From Pseudomonadota bacterium (GTDB lineage: Bacteria; Pseudomonadota; Gammaproteobacteria; Steroidobacterales; Woeseiaceae): a DNA stretch of 5,994 nt. A program made the position numbers and the translations under genes. Shown one piece after another: positions 5,746 through 5,994 of this stretch (its first letter is position 1; every line of letters begins with the position of its first letter). The notes below the pieces were generated by a model, which was not told where the DNA came from, did not search any database, and saw only the letters and a program-made list of their open reading frames with translations. The stretch is taken from contig JAKSCZ010000096.1 of the NCBI GenBank assembly GCA_022360335.1, positions 1 to 5,994 on the forward strand, given 5' to 3'.

Positions 5746-5994
5746 TCAGGTCCTGCCGATCGAACGATACGCCATGCCGAGCATGATACCCCCTGCCAGG
5801 ATCATCGGCACGCACAGCAACTGACCCGTCGTCAGCCAGTCGAAAGCCAGGTAGCCGCCCTCGCCCATGTGCGCGTCGGGCACGCGGTAGAACTCGACGA
5901 AGAAGCGGAAGACGCCGTAGAGCAGGAAGAACAGCGCCGACACGGCCATGTAAGGCCGCGGCTTCGACGAGTACCACCACAGGATCGCGAACAG
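5746..5994 (-). CDS. lgt: Prolipoprotein diacylglyceryl transferase Lgt, C-terminal end (partial)
   Basis: The last 82 codons of lgt; the gene starts beyond the right edge of the window. Lgt is an inner-membrane enzyme that moves the diacylglyceryl group of phosphatidylglycerol onto the lipobox cysteine of prolipoproteins, the first step of lipoprotein maturation. The fragment opens in the end of one membrane segment (LFAILWWYSSKPRP), continues with a second (about 17-35, SALFFLLYGVFRFFVEF) and ends with a third (about 56-75, LLCVPMILAGGIMLGMAY). The motif YGVFRFFVEFYRVPDA is the conserved C-terminal Lgt signature; its first Arg and the Glu four residues later match E. coli Arg239 and Glu243, reported as important for activity. 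The stop is one base before the thyA ATG, and the thyA ribosome binding site lies in the lgt coding end, so the two are co-transcribed and probably coupled. Confidence 0.95.
   Translation of the reverse strand: MFAILWWYSSKPRPYMAVSALFFLLYGVFRFFVEFYRVPDAHMGEGGYLAFDWLTTGQLLCVPMILAGGIMLGMAYRSIGRT
5751..5754 (-). promoter_or_regulatory. Ribosome binding site of thyA inside lgt
   Basis: On the - strand, AGGA (in GGCAGGACC) lies six bases before the thyA ATG. It is the clearest Shine-Dalgarno before any gene start in the window, and it sits in the last codons of lgt, so ribosomes finishing lgt pass over it. Confidence 0.6.

Noticed and set aside
4974..5786. Several + strand open frames opposite thyA and lgt
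   Set aside because: Antisense shadows of thyA and the lgt end, without domains or ribosome binding sites.
1..5994. CRISPR arrays, tRNA genes, insertion sequences, attachment sites, toxin-antitoxin or defence genes
   Set aside because: Almost all bases are covered by housekeeping genes with gaps of at most 21 bases; I see no repeat arrays, tRNA-like cloverleaf or transposase.

Overview
The window looks like a chromosomal housekeeping segment from a GC-rich gammaproteobacterium (roughly 60-65% GC by eye). It is gene-dense: no gap between genes exceeds about 21 bases. There is no RNA gene, mobile element, phage gene or CRISPR array that I can support. The gene order lptD-surA-pdxA-rsmA-apaG-apaH is a hallmark of Gammaproteobacteria. 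The further run folA-thyA-lgt on the opposite strand suggests a lineage outside the Enterobacteriaceae, but I cannot name the genus.

Left to middle, + strand (1-4489): the last 80 codons of lptD (outer-membrane LPS translocon), surA (periplasmic chaperone that helps fold outer-membrane proteins, LptD among them), pdxA (vitamin B6 synthesis), rsmA/ksgA (16S rRNA dimethylation), apaG (small beta-sandwich protein) and apaH (Ap4A hydrolase). Gaps are 6, 12, -4, 10 and 21 bases, so this reads as one operon, possibly with an extra weak promoter just before apaG. Right part, - strand (5994-4465): the 3' end of lgt (prolipoprotein diacylglyceryl transferase), thyA (thymidylate synthase) and folA (dihydrofolate reductase). 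Spacing is 1 base between lgt and thyA, and thyA and folA overlap by 4 bases, so this is a second, coupled operon. The two operons run tail to tail, and the last 25 bases of apaH and folA are shared on opposite strands.

Functionally, LptD, SurA and Lgt serve envelope assembly. ThyA and FolA form a closed loop: ThyA turns methylene-tetrahydrofolate into dihydrofolate while making dTMP, and FolA reduces it back. PdxA feeds pyridoxal phosphate, the cofactor of the serine hydroxymethyltransferase that recharges that folate.

I looked for an undescribed system and did not find one; every stretch is explained by well-known families. The points worth a second look are fine-scale: the overlapping convergent gene ends with inverted repeats, a TTG start of folA inside the thyA stop, a promoter-like box placed for a leaderless apaG message, and substitutions in SurA (a lost His in the first parvulin domain, two cysteines in the mature protein) and RsmA. 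Three of the six genes with visible starts use non-ATG starts (surA GTG, pdxA GTG, folA TTG). Comparisons with E. coli proteins below are from memory, not from an alignment run.
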